A stretch of 8,597 bases of DNA from Methylococcaceae bacterium (GCA_005779525.1 SXIZ01000306.1:1-8597), one strand, 5' to 3'. Shown: positions 1 to 6,613, counted from the first letter of the stretch. Numbers and translations: made by a program. The notes: generated by a model not told the origin, from the sequence alone.

Positions 1-354
1 CTGATCCAATCGAATCACAAGCTTTGTCTGGCTGGGCCATTTGGCAGTGGCAAGACCACCCTGGCGATTGAGCGCATTCGTTGGCTGCTCGGTCGCGAAC
101 GCGTACGCGGGGATGATATTCTCGTGCTCACGCCCCAACGGACGGTGGCCGAACCTTTTTACACCGCGCTGCGGAGTGCCGCAATGCCCTCCGGGGCACC
201 CGTGCGGGTGACAACGTTGGCCGGGTTGGCGCGCCAGGCGGTCGAACTTTACTGGCCCCTGTTGGCGACGGTGGCTGACTTTGCCGACCCGCGCCGCCTG
301 CACCTGCACTACCGACCCCATTACGCGCCCATAATGGCTCAGTTGCATAATTAA
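1..354 (+). CDS. UvrD/PcrA-like superfamily 1 DNA helicase, N-terminal fragment (5'-partial, artificially ended)
   Basis: The frame is open from the first base and lacks its start. It shows the N-terminal motifs of a superfamily 1A helicase, an ATP-driven DNA translocase used in repair or recombination. The Walker A motif GPFGSGKTT is at residues 12-20 of the fragment, a motif Ia-like ILVLTPQRT follows around residues 40-48, and a motif Ib-like VRVTTLAGLA around residues 69-78. The remaining helicase motifs (II to VI) are absent. After about residue 99 (FADPRR) the translation stops looking like a helicase, and the TAA at 352-354 lies in sequence that is antisense to the oxidase gene, so it is not the natural stop. 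The GTG at 124 is internal to the motif series and is not a real start. Base composition is much GC-richer than in the rest of the window. The flavour recalls Chloroflexi-type helicases, but that is an impression only. Confidence 0.65.
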   Translation: MIQSNHKLCLAGPFGSGKTTLAIERIRWLLGRERVRGDDILVLTPQRTVAEPFYTALRSAAMPSGAPVRVTTLAGLARQAVELYWPLLATVADFADPRRLHLHYRPHYAPIMAQLHN

Positions 355-3300
355 AACCTTTCTGCCCTGTATCTTCAGCATCGTCTGCCATTCGATGATT
401 TGGCAATGCTTGTCCGCGCTGCTGCAAACTTAAATCATCCTGCACCAGCAATACAAACTCTTCAAAGGACTGTTTCGAATTCGGCATCGCAATTCGGGCA
501 TGAGCAGTAGATGATTCATCCTGCGACCAACTGGCCGAGCGTGGTTCAACAATCAGTGCAGCTACTGCGCCATGTGAACTGTGTTTAATTACATCACCAA
601 AATTAAGCAATGAAACAGCACCGAATTCTATGGGGGTGTAGTGTGCCCAAAAACTTTTATTACCCTTGCTATCATCTTCGAATTTTTGTACAAAGAAATC
701 CGTGTTAATTCTTTGTTCCTCTGAGATAGTTTTTTCCACCTCTAAGGTGTTTGCTCCAGGAAAAGGTGGCGCTAATCTATGTTTAGCAAACTTAACATCC
801 CCAGCATACCATTCAAACTGAACTGACTTACATTTGTCAAATTTGCCGTCAGCCTGTTTACAAGGTTTAGCTAAAGCAGATTTAAACCCTGAACACGTTA
901 AGCTATCCTTAGCAACGGTGAGCGTTTGGCAATTATTAAAACCGATATTATTTCCTCCGCCAGTTGACCTGGTATTGTAATTTAATAACTGTGGCTGCAA
1001 ATTGAGCTGACTGGAAGCTTGTAGTTGATTGAAATTAAAGCCATTCACGATCGGCGGCATTAAATTGTAACTCCAGCTCTGCGCTACCTGAGCACCGTCC
1101 CTTCCTGCCATCGTTTCCGGCAAATAATTTATAAATTTTATATTTATACAATCACCAGCATTGACCCTGAGAATTAACGGCTCAATTTTTTTGTTAGCGT
1201 AGCGATTCTGTAGGATTTTGATAATTTCTTCAGGGGTTTTGTTTGAATTCGCCATCCCCTGATTAACCAGAATGATGGCGTTGGGATCAGTGATACCAAA
1301 CCGTTGGTTATAAACTAACTGGCCCTGCAGTGTAGGTGTTTTTAGTAAATCACTGGCCAACCATGCACCTACAAAAAATTCTTTCGATGTTTCGAGAAAA
1401 TCTGGGCAGGTTGCAGAACCCCCTGCTGCAAACGGTGGAGCCTGGACAGCAGGCAAACGGGCCAATTCAGTAAGCGATAAATCCGTGCGCTCGTTAGTGA
1501 CTCCATAACTACGTAACAAGCCCCACATACCATCCCACTGATTTTCAACTGCAAGCGAACCATACCAATAATCCGTAATGCTTGTAGCTGCAGAAGGTAA
1601 TGGCGTATTAAATTCAAAATGCTCCGAAATACCCAGTGCCTGACCATTCATATAGCCAGAATTTTTAGCCGCAGGTTCTGCAAGCCACTTCATCCCCTGC
1701 ATGGAAAACACATGTTGCTCTTCTTGTGCGCCCTGGATCAAATGTAGTTGCAAAGGATCGCCAGTATAAGCCGCTAACAGCGGAGTCGACGGATCTCCTG
1801 GCGTACGCCAAGGTTCATTTTTTTGCAGCAAACTTGTAAATCTCTGGGTTTTAGCTTCTTGCTGCTGCAATAACTGTTTAAGTTCACTACGATCTACAAT
1901 TTCCTGAGGGGTCAGTAGTTCCAGTTTCGCGAGGCGGCTACTTGCTGAGTAAGGATTTGCAGTATCCACATGTAACTTGGAATCAAATACATTGGCAAGA
2001 TCACCTACACCATTACCTTCTGTGCTTACTGTTTTTTGGTGATACTCCAGACTGTTTTCATCCTCTTCAGCGACGCGCAACGGGATGGGTTCATTGCGAT
2101 AATTCAATAATCGCGTGCCCGGATCTTCTGTAGAAATGCCTTCAGGCTTAGGTTTCAAACCATCACGCACAACATGTGGCAACATTAAATCCGCCTGCCG
2201 ACTCGGAGGATTAACTGGGCGTAAATCTCTATTGTATAAAATCGCAAAATCTGCGAATGCCAAGTTATATTCCCGTCTAACATTTTCAATGTCGGCCTGA
2301 TTTTTCTCGGCAGTGGCGTAGCCAATATTTGCGGCGTATGAAGTTGGCCCACCGTCACTCCGATTGGCACAAATCACAGGACGACCATTCGCGCCACCAC
2401 CGAGTGCGTTAGTGCCAATTGCTGTAGAAGCAGCACTACAATTGTGTGCAAGTTGTTCGCCTGCACTCCCGCCCACGGTTTCAGGTGAAGCACCCAGCTG
2501 TGTCCATACGGCATTTTTAGGCTCGACCACCAGCGCTGCATAAAACCCATGCTGTTGATGGGAACTTGGGCCATAATGATCATGGGTAAACACCGCGCGC
2601 ATGGTTCGATCTTGCCAAGCAGCATTTAACACCGGATCAGCCCACCAGCGCTGCACCGTACTTTGCGCACCGCACCACGGGTGTTTAGCCCAATCCTCAG
2701 CACTATAGTTATCTGGACAAATACCATTTTGTAACAAATGTGCGGCTGTTTGGCTATGTTCAGCAAATTTTAGCAACGCCCCCTTGACTTGACCGCTTGA
2801 CCCAACCACCGATTTAAACAACGGATGGGTAGCTGGCTTAAGCCACTGTTGCTTATGCTCTAGCCCGAGATAATTGTTATATGCATGGATGCGTTCACGC
2901 ACTTCGTCGGCTGCAAAGGTACCGTCTTCATAATTCCAGCCATTGGCGGAACCATCAGAGGACGTCACATCAAATTTGACCAAATGAATATGCTGCCCAA
3001 TAGTATCGGTGGGGGTATAAACTTGAAAATCATCCAAATTCAACACACTGGGAATTAAATTAGTTGCCTGAAATTGAATGCAATCACCCGAGTTGGCTCG
3101 GAAAAATAAGGGTTCTGCAAGTCGTTCATTACTTAAGGTTGGACCAACATCCTCTTCCAAGACTGGCATTCTGGCTTGCGGGTCATGCCAACCATATTTA
3201 TTGACGGTCAAGTCGAATTGGACATAGGCCGATTTATACCAGCGCGGCTGATCACGATTCACTTGAGTAGCCTGCCCGCCATGCATCGCTTCATAGTATT

Positions 3301-5980
3301 GTGCCGGGCAAGGATCGGCAAATGGGGCGCCTGGTGCAGGAGCAAAGCCATTCACACGAAATTGTTTCCCTTGCACGGCCGTTTCTGCCGCGGGATGGGA
3401 TTTTGGCTGCGACGCTAGCGTGGTCTGATATCCTGCACCTTCCCACAACGGGTGCATAGCAATCATAGGGCTGCTATCATCCTGAGGATCTTGGTGTAAT
3501 AACCGATTTGCTGGCCACAATGATCTTTGCGGTGCGAGTTTAAATTCCCATTTAAAATCGTCTGCTAAACTCGCCAGCTGTTGTTGAAAATCTTTTTGAC
3601 ACGCTTTCCAGAGCGTATCGTCTAAACTATGAGGTTTGCTGCCTCGTTTTAGCCCAAGCAATTCGTCCCGAGTCCAGCCTGCATGATAAGCCATCGCTAA
3701 TATTTCACTTTTGGTGCCGCATTGGGGAATAAACTGCAATTCCGCCTTGTCCATTTCTCTCGCTAGCGCCAGATTATTGGGGTCACTATTTAATTGCCAA
3801 GTACGTTTAGCAATATAACGGGCAGCTTTATTCTCGTTTTCGTCACCTAAGCCACGTAATAATTTAGCAACTTCTTGAGGTTTGTTAAGATCATGCGCCT
3901 TTAACGACCCGCCAGTAATAATATGTCTTGGCAACCCGCCATCTAGCCATTGATCAGCAGGATTTTGCGCATTGGCGTTATAGGCTATATCCAAGGGCGG
4001 CTGAGGTGGTCTATGTCCAGCCTTACCTGCAATATAAAAGGGATACCCAGGAAACTCGGCAGTTGGAAAAGGTGCAAGCGGCACACCAGGAATAGGGATA
4101 ATGGCAGGATTTGGCGTACCGCTTTTGATTTCATAGTCCCATAAGTTACGCGCCAAACTTCCATCTTCAAACACATCATGATTTCGCCATAATTCCCACA
4201 TACCCGCCGCAAAATGCGGGTATAAATGACAGTGGAAAATAGCATCACCTGGCGTCAAATTACGATTACCGCCTCCGCCGTATTGAATATCGTAAGTATA
4301 GGAAGAACCTGGGGAAATCGTTTGTGAATCCAAATAATTCGCATTAGGATCATTTTGGTCTTGCAACCACTGATGCGCATGCAAATGAAAAACATGCGTC
4401 TCCTTAGGCCCGGCATGGATGTTGCGAAACCGCACCGGATCCCCTAAATACGCATGGTGAACATTAGAAGGATCATCTGGATATAAAGCTTCCACGGCGT
4501 TGCCTGCTGCATCGCGCCGCACAATCATTGCGGGGTCACCATTCACCCAGGAACTTAAGAAAAATTCTTCCAGTTTACACTCTGGGCAATCTTTACTAGG
4601 ACCCAATTTTTTCACGTTGGCAAGCACTGCCGATCCTACGCCAGAAGCGCCATAATTGATTGCCATTCCATCGCCAATCGCACTGATGGGATTACTTTCA
4701 TCTTCTAATTCAGCAAACGCTTGAAATACTTTATTTTCATCATGAAATATGGTGGTGAATTCCCGGAAAGATAGACCGCAACTCGAACCAGGGGAACGTT
4801 TACTACATACCGATGGAGTTTCTGAGGTATCTTTTGTTTGATAGATAATCGCATTCAGGTCAGAATGTTGAATAACCCGCCCTCTAAGGATCGCCAATGC
4901 AGCGTAATCTAACTCGGCATAATTATGCTTTGGATTCGCAGCCTCTAACACTGGATTGGTTACTTGTGAGCGATACCAGATAGACCCTTTGGGTTCAACA
5001 TTGATAGCGCCGAACAAACCAAGTCCCAACTGACCGCCATCACCTTCACCACCTGCCAGAGCACCATCAGAATATATAAAGTAACCGCCCTCCTGACGCG
5101 CGTACCACAAATAAGTTGTGTGCTTTCCGGGGGCGACTAAAGAACTCGCATTTTTACCCACGTTTGCGCCATCCGAGCCCATCATGGTTTCAGCATTACA
5201 CTCCGCAAGCACTTTATTAGTACTATTGTTCGCCTCACACGCTTGTGGTCGGATAGGCAAATATTCCAAACCATTCACATGTATGGAAGCAGCTCGTGTA
5301 ACCGGAGAATCGTCCTGCTCCTCATGCGCTGGCAATGCAAAGCTATTAGGCTGTTTCGCGTCCCGTGGTGGCGAAGATAAATCGGTAAATTTGGCCTGTT
5401 GATTCGGAAGATTTTCAGCGACTGCACTGCGTTGCACCCCACCATCAGGAAAATCTGAACGCTGGTAAACTTTATGCTCCACGGGAAGTGGTGCTAATAA
5501 ATTCCAAAATTTAACGCGTAAGCACTCTTCCTCATGCACTCTTAAAACCAGTGGTCGTGGACGCTTGCCAGCTTTGAGTTTAACTCTACCCGCCAAGGCA
5601 GCCATCTCCTGATCAGACAAATTATCAGATATTGCACTGCCATCATCTTTGACTATATCTTGTCTAAGCGCATAAATCATACTTGCAGGATTAAATGCCC
5701 CAAAACGGTTATAGGTAATAATCTGTTCTAGAGCAACGACTTCAGCCTCGATAATATTAGACTCACCGTTAATGTTTTTGGCACTGCACACACTAGGGAG
5801 AGGCACGCCAGAGTCCAACTCTACAGATTGAGAGGTTTGTTTTTCACTAAACCAACAGCTCGTTAACCCCATCAAAGCGAGATAGCAAAACACAAACATC
5901 AGTATTCTTGATGACTTAGTATACTTTTGCCCGTTTTGAGATAAGGCATCACTGCAAGATGGTTGGTTTGATAGTCGCAT
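128..5980 (-). CDS. Giant multi-cupredoxin multicopper oxidase, lipoprotein (3'-truncated; real coding down to about 314)
   Basis: This is a multicopper oxidase, an enzyme class that oxidises a substrate at a type 1 copper and reduces oxygen to water at a trinuclear cluster. The ATG at 5980 has a strong Shine-Dalgarno GGAGG four bases upstream. Residues 25-42 form a lipoprotein signal with lipobox LTSC, Cys42 being the lipidated residue, so the enzyme should be membrane-anchored outside the cytoplasm. Three related units start near residues 88, 924 and 1555, each with a [FY]G-x-x-[DN]P motif and a later R-x5-C motif (C153, C967, C1611). Intact copper motifs are L3 (H529, H532, H534) and L4 (HCH at 583-585, H589, M594) in unit I, and L1 (H997, H999) and L2 (H1133, H1135) in unit II. 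Residues after about 1888 (EPLWARNG) are low-complexity Gly/Ala/Pro/Arg read-through of the foreign left end. Size resembles the MnxG/MofA-type Mn(II) oxidases; substrate is unknown, and Mn(II) or another metal is inference. It is divergent from nirB. Confidence 0.85.
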   Translation of the reverse strand: MRLSNQPSCSDALSQNGQKYTKSSRILMFVFCYLALMGLTSCWFSEKQTSQSVELDSGVPLPSVCSAKNINGESNIIEAEVVALEQIITYNRFGAFNPASMIYALRQDIVKDDGSAISDNLSDQEMAALAGRVKLKAGKRPRPLVLRVHEEECLRVKFWNLLAPLPVEHKVYQRSDFPDGGVQRSAVAENLPNQQAKFTDLSSPPRDAKQPNSFALPAHEEQDDSPVTRAASIHVNGLEYLPIRPQACEANNSTNKVLAECNAETMMGSDGANVGKNASSLVAPGKHTTYLWYARQEGGYFIYSDGALAGGEGDGGQLGLGLFGAINVEPKGSIWYRSQVTNPVLEAANPKHNYAELDYAALAILRGRVIQHSDLNAIIYQTKDTSETPSVCSKRSPGSSCGLSFREFTTIFHDENKVFQAFAELEDESNPISAIGDGMAINYGASGVGSAVLANVKKLGPSKDCPECKLEEFFLSSWVNGDPAMIVRRDAAGNAVEALYPDDPSNVHHAYLGDPVRFRNIHAGPKETHVFHLHAHQWLQDQNDPNANYLDSQTISPGSSYTYDIQYGGGGNRNLTPGDAIFHCHLYPHFAAGMWELWRNHDVFEDGSLARNLWDYEIKSGTPNPAIIPIPGVPLAPFPTAEFPGYPFYIAGKAGHRPPQPPLDIAYNANAQNPADQWLDGGLPRHIITGGSLKAHDLNKPQEVAKLLRGLGDENENKAARYIAKRTWQLNSDPNNLALAREMDKAELQFIPQCGTKSEILAMAYHAGWTRDELLGLKRGSKPHSLDDTLWKACQKDFQQQLASLADDFKWEFKLAPQRSLWPANRLLHQDPQDDSSPMIAMHPLWEGAGYQTTLASQPKSHPAAETAVQGKQFRVNGFAPAPGAPFADPCPAQYYEAMHGGQATQVNRDQPRWYKSAYVQFDLTVNKYGWHDPQARMPVLEEDVGPTLSNERLAEPLFFRANSGDCIQFQATNLIPSVLNLDDFQVYTPTDTIGQHIHLVKFDVTSSDGSANGWNYEDGTFAADEVRERIHAYNNYLGLEHKQQWLKPATHPLFKSVVGSSGQVKGALLKFAEHSQTAAHLLQNGICPDNYSAEDWAKHPWCGAQSTVQRWWADPVLNAAWQDRTMRAVFTHDHYGPSSHQQHGFYAALVVEPKNAVWTQLGASPETVGGSAGEQLAHNCSAASTAIGTNALGGGANGRPVICANRSDGGPTSYAANIGYATAEKNQADIENVRREYNLAFADFAILYNRDLRPVNPPSRQADLMLPHVVRDGLKPKPEGISTEDPGTRLLNYRNEPIPLRVAEEDENSLEYHQKTVSTEGNGVGDLANVFDSKLHVDTANPYSASSRLAKLELLTPQEIVDRSELKQLLQQQEAKTQRFTSLLQKNEPWRTPGDPSTPLLAAYTGDPLQLHLIQGAQEEQHVFSMQGMKWLAEPAAKNSGYMNGQALGISEHFEFNTPLPSAATSITDYWYGSLAVENQWDGMWGLLRSYGVTNERTDLSLTELARLPAVQAPPFAAGGSATCPDFLETSKEFFVGAWLASDLLKTPTLQGQLVYNQRFGITDPNAIILVNQGMANSNKTPEEIIKILQNRYANKKIEPLILRVNAGDCINIKFINYLPETMAGRDGAQVAQSWSYNLMPPIVNGFNFNQLQASSQLNLQPQLLNYNTRSTGGGNNIGFNNCQTLTVAKDSLTCSGFKSALAKPCKQADGKFDKCKSVQFEWYAGDVKFAKHRLAPPFPGANTLEVEKTISEEQRINTDFFVQKFEDDSKGNKSFWAHYTPIEFGAVSLLNFGDVIKHSSHGAVAALIVEPRSASWSQDESSTAHARIAMPNSKQSFEEFVLLVQDDLSLQQRGQALPNHRMADDAEDTGQKGFNYATEPLWARNGVGSAGAGGAGRQSQPPSPTGASKVRPPGAPTRPTLSPARVPRRALRHSAARCKKVRPPSVGA
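298..320. other. Probable chimeric junction between two unrelated genomic segments
   Basis: Helicase-like coding on the plus strand stops making sense after about position 297. Oxidase-like coding on the minus strand stops making sense after the motif EPLWARNG, which ends at position 317. GC content falls sharply across this interval, from about 64% to about 45%. Both genes are truncated internally at the same point, with neither a stop nor a target-site duplication, inverted repeat or integrase nearby. An assembly chimera, probably through a short GC-rich overlap, is the simplest reading. A genuine recombination breakpoint that destroyed both genes is the alternative. The exact base cannot be fixed from the sequence alone. 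Confidence 0.6.
317..1318 (-). repeat. Oxidase unit III (about residues 1555-1888): degenerate L1/L2, L3/L4 half missing at the join
   Basis: The unit starts with NQRFGITDP (1558-1566) and R1605-x5-C1611 (LRVNAGDC). L1 reads V-N1646-G, without histidines. The L2 block lacks the H-x-H but keeps H1800-S-S-H1803-G before AALIVEP, which aligns with HQQHG of unit II. A linker with FEEFVLLVQDDL then leads to FNYATEPLWARNG (1876-1888), the point where units I and II would go on to their L3/L4 halves. That half is not present here because the sequence switches to foreign DNA. Confidence 0.6.
1496..3211 (-). repeat. Oxidase unit II (about residues 924-1495): intact L1/L2, degenerate L3/L4 copper motifs
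   Basis: This unit begins with VNKYGWHDP (about residues 926-934) and R961-x5-C967. L1 is intact as QHIHL with H997 and H999, and L2 is intact as THDHYG with H1133 and H1135, followed by HQQHG (1141-1145) and AALVVEP. In the second half the L3 position reads H1423-V-F-S1426-M-Q1428, so the second and third histidines are lost. The L4 position reads ENQWDGM (1479-1485), with no HCH and only the terminal Met kept. It is the mirror image of unit I in ligand content. Confidence 0.7.
4121..5719 (-). repeat. Oxidase unit I (about residues 88-620): degenerate L1/L2, intact L3/L4 copper motifs
   Basis: This protein-level repeat begins with YNRFGAFNP (residues 90-98) and R147-x5-C153. Its L1 position reads H234-V-N236-G instead of H-x-H. 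Its L2 position reads Y303-S-D305 just before the recurring VEPxxxxW block. The second half is fully equipped: H529-x2-H532-x-H534 (L3) supplies type 1 and trinuclear ligands, and HCH-x3-H-x4-M at 583-594 (L4) supplies the type 1 cysteine, histidine and axial methionine. The unit therefore appears able to hold a type 1 copper but only half of a trinuclear cluster. Boundaries are approximate. Confidence 0.7.
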
Positions 5981-5984
5981 AACC

Positions 5985-5989
5985 CCTCC
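5985..5989 (-). promoter_or_regulatory. Strong Shine-Dalgarno site of the oxidase gene
   Basis: The minus strand reads GGAGG, within GGAGGGG, with four bases before the ATG at 5980. This fixes the start at Met1 rather than the internal Met28, which would leave a shorter signal peptide. Either start keeps the lipobox. Confidence 0.75.
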
Positions 5990-5996
5990 GATGATC

Positions 5997-6010
5997 GTCG
6001 ATTAATCGAC
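5997..6010. repeat. 14-bp perfect palindrome in the oxidase leader
   Basis: GTCGATTAATCGAC is a perfect inverted repeat lying seven bases upstream of the oxidase Shine-Dalgarno site. In RNA it would give a 5-bp stem with a 4-base loop beside the ribosome site. It could equally be a DNA operator for a dimeric regulator. No family can be named. Confidence 0.4.
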
Positions 6011-6091
6011 AATAGCTGTAAAATCAACTTAACGACTTGCACCTTCAGGTTAATCTCGAGCAAGAGTGATCAGTCATCTCTAACCTAAAAG

Positions 6092-6119
6092 TATTTATTC
6101 TCAAATAACTAACGTTCAA
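6092..6119 (-). promoter_or_regulatory. Possible sigma-70-type promoter for the oxidase
   Basis: Read on the minus strand there is TTGAAC (6114-6119), a 16-base spacer and TAAATA (6092-6097), each a partial match to the -35 and -10 consensus. The predicted leader would be roughly 105 bases. AT-rich DNA yields such matches easily, so this is only a candidate. Confidence 0.22.
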
Positions 6120-6206
6120 ACAATACTGCTATTACCGCATCGATAAGATCAGTTTTTTTACTAAACTTAGAATTTCATAACAAGCAAGTTGATTGCTAGT
6201 ATTTTT

Positions 6207-6222
6207 TGTGACGCGACTAACA
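6207..6222. promoter_or_regulatory. CRP/FNR-superfamily-like operator candidate
   Basis: TGTGA-CGCGAC-TAACA matches nine of the ten core bases of the CRP consensus TGTGA-N6-TCACA. It lies about 90 bases upstream of the candidate oxidase promoter and about 360 bases upstream of the predicted nirB start of transcription, so the oxidase is the likelier target if it is real. No regulator gene is visible in the window. Confidence 0.3.
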
Positions 6223-6283
6223 TAACATTACAAAAATAAAAAACAAGGTAATTTTTCACACTTTTATTAGTTTTTTGTTCCTC

Positions 6284-6297
6284 GCGGAAATTTCCGC
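6284..6297. repeat. 14-bp perfect palindrome GCGGAAATTTCCGC
   Basis: A perfect inverted repeat with a GC-rich arm on each side of AAATTT, standing out in an AT-rich stretch. It lacks a T-run typical of a terminator and has no upstream gene to end, so an operator is more likely. No regulator family is assigned. Confidence 0.4.
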
Positions 6298-6298
6298 T

Positions 6299-6310
6299 TG
6301 CTTATAAGCA
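6299..6310. repeat. 12-bp perfect palindrome TGCTTATAAGCA
   Basis: A second perfect inverted repeat begins one base after the preceding palindrome. Their centres are 14 bases apart. The close packing suggests a compound operator or a cruciform-prone spot rather than two unrelated coincidences. Confidence 0.35.
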
Positions 6311-6454
6311 TCGGTAACTATGCAGTGCGCTTCAATTTGCTAAGTATCTAAAAGCATTAGTCGCGCTCACCAGAGTCAGCAAGGTTCAAGTTGTGAATAA
6401 ATCAAAATTCGCGCTTTGCATTTGACAATCAATTCCAGCGCTAAATACCCCACC

Positions 6455-6481
6455 CGCACCAAAATGCGACAAAACGCACCA
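6455..6481 (+). promoter_or_regulatory. Tandem NtrC-like half-sites (CGCACCA twice, 20 bp apart)
   Basis: CGCACCA occurs at 6455-6461 and again at 6475-6481, a spacing of two helical turns. Each differs at one base from the left half TGCACC of the NtrC consensus TGCACC-N5-GGTGCA. The right half of the first copy is weak (GCGACA) and that of the second is not recognisable. They lie about 100-127 bases upstream of the predicted sigma-54 start of transcription, where enhancer sites for NtrC usually sit. The assignment rests mainly on this position. Confidence 0.35.
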
Positions 6482-6555
6482 CTTTAGCCTGTCATAAGCG
6501 CTATTTTTTCAGTGTTGCTGCTGCATGAACATGTATTCAGTGCAAAGCTTAAATA

Positions 6556-6571
6556 TGGCATGTAGCTTGCT
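6556..6571 (+). promoter_or_regulatory. Sigma-54 (RpoN) promoter of nirB
   Basis: TGGCATGTAGCTTGCT fits the sigma-54 consensus TGGCAYR-N4-TTGCW at every defined position, with the -24 GG at 6557-6558 and the -12 GC at 6569-6570. Transcription should start near 6581-6583, giving a leader of about 30 bases before the nirB start codon. Sigma-54 promoters need an activator, and nitrogen assimilation genes commonly use NtrC, which fits the upstream half-sites. Confidence 0.7.
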
Positions 6572-6613
6572 GATGAGTAGTAAACCGCATTTAATGTAGT
6601 AATGAGATTGCTT

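Larger units (their letters stand above)
5981..6613. other. Divergent intergenic control region between the oxidase and nirB
   Basis: These 633 bases contain no convincing gene on either strand. The only frame here long enough to notice, on the minus strand at 6484-6687, overlaps the start of nirB and is not gene-like. The region is AT-rich, especially at 6120-6280, and holds the two genes' promoters plus three perfect palindromes, a CRP-like site, repeated NtrC-like half-sites and a sigma-54 promoter, each listed separately. There is no terminator, as expected between divergent genes, and no tRNA or recognised riboswitch. Confidence 0.7.

Noticed and set aside
128..313. C-terminal 62 residues of the long oxidase frame as a genuine tail
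   Set aside because: They are Gly/Ala/Pro/Arg-rich, lie antisense to helicase-like coding sequence of different GC content, and match no cupredoxin pattern.
124..354. A small stand-alone 76-residue protein starting at GTG 124
   Set aside because: The frame is open upstream to position 1 with a Walker A motif in phase, so this is the inside of a larger helicase gene, and its stop lies beyond the junction.
1369..5402. Several short frames on both strands inside the oxidase gene
   Set aside because: They overlap a continuous, motif-bearing coding sequence and their translations show no domain, signal peptide or ribosome site.
6422..6432. TTGACAATCAA as an FNR box or TTGACA as a -35 element for nirB
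   Set aside because: FNR sites need TTGAT-N4-ATCAA, and the spacing here is too short; no good -10 hexamer follows TTGACA at 16-18 bases.
6602..6613. Upstream in-frame ATG at 6602 as the nirB start
   Set aside because: No Shine-Dalgarno sequence precedes it, while TGAG is well placed for the ATG at 6614, and the family usually begins close to the GxGxxG motif.
5981..6613. CRISPR array, tRNA, insertion sequence ends or attachment site in the intergenic region
   Set aside because: No regularly spaced repeats, cloverleaf, terminal inverted repeats or target duplications were seen by eye.
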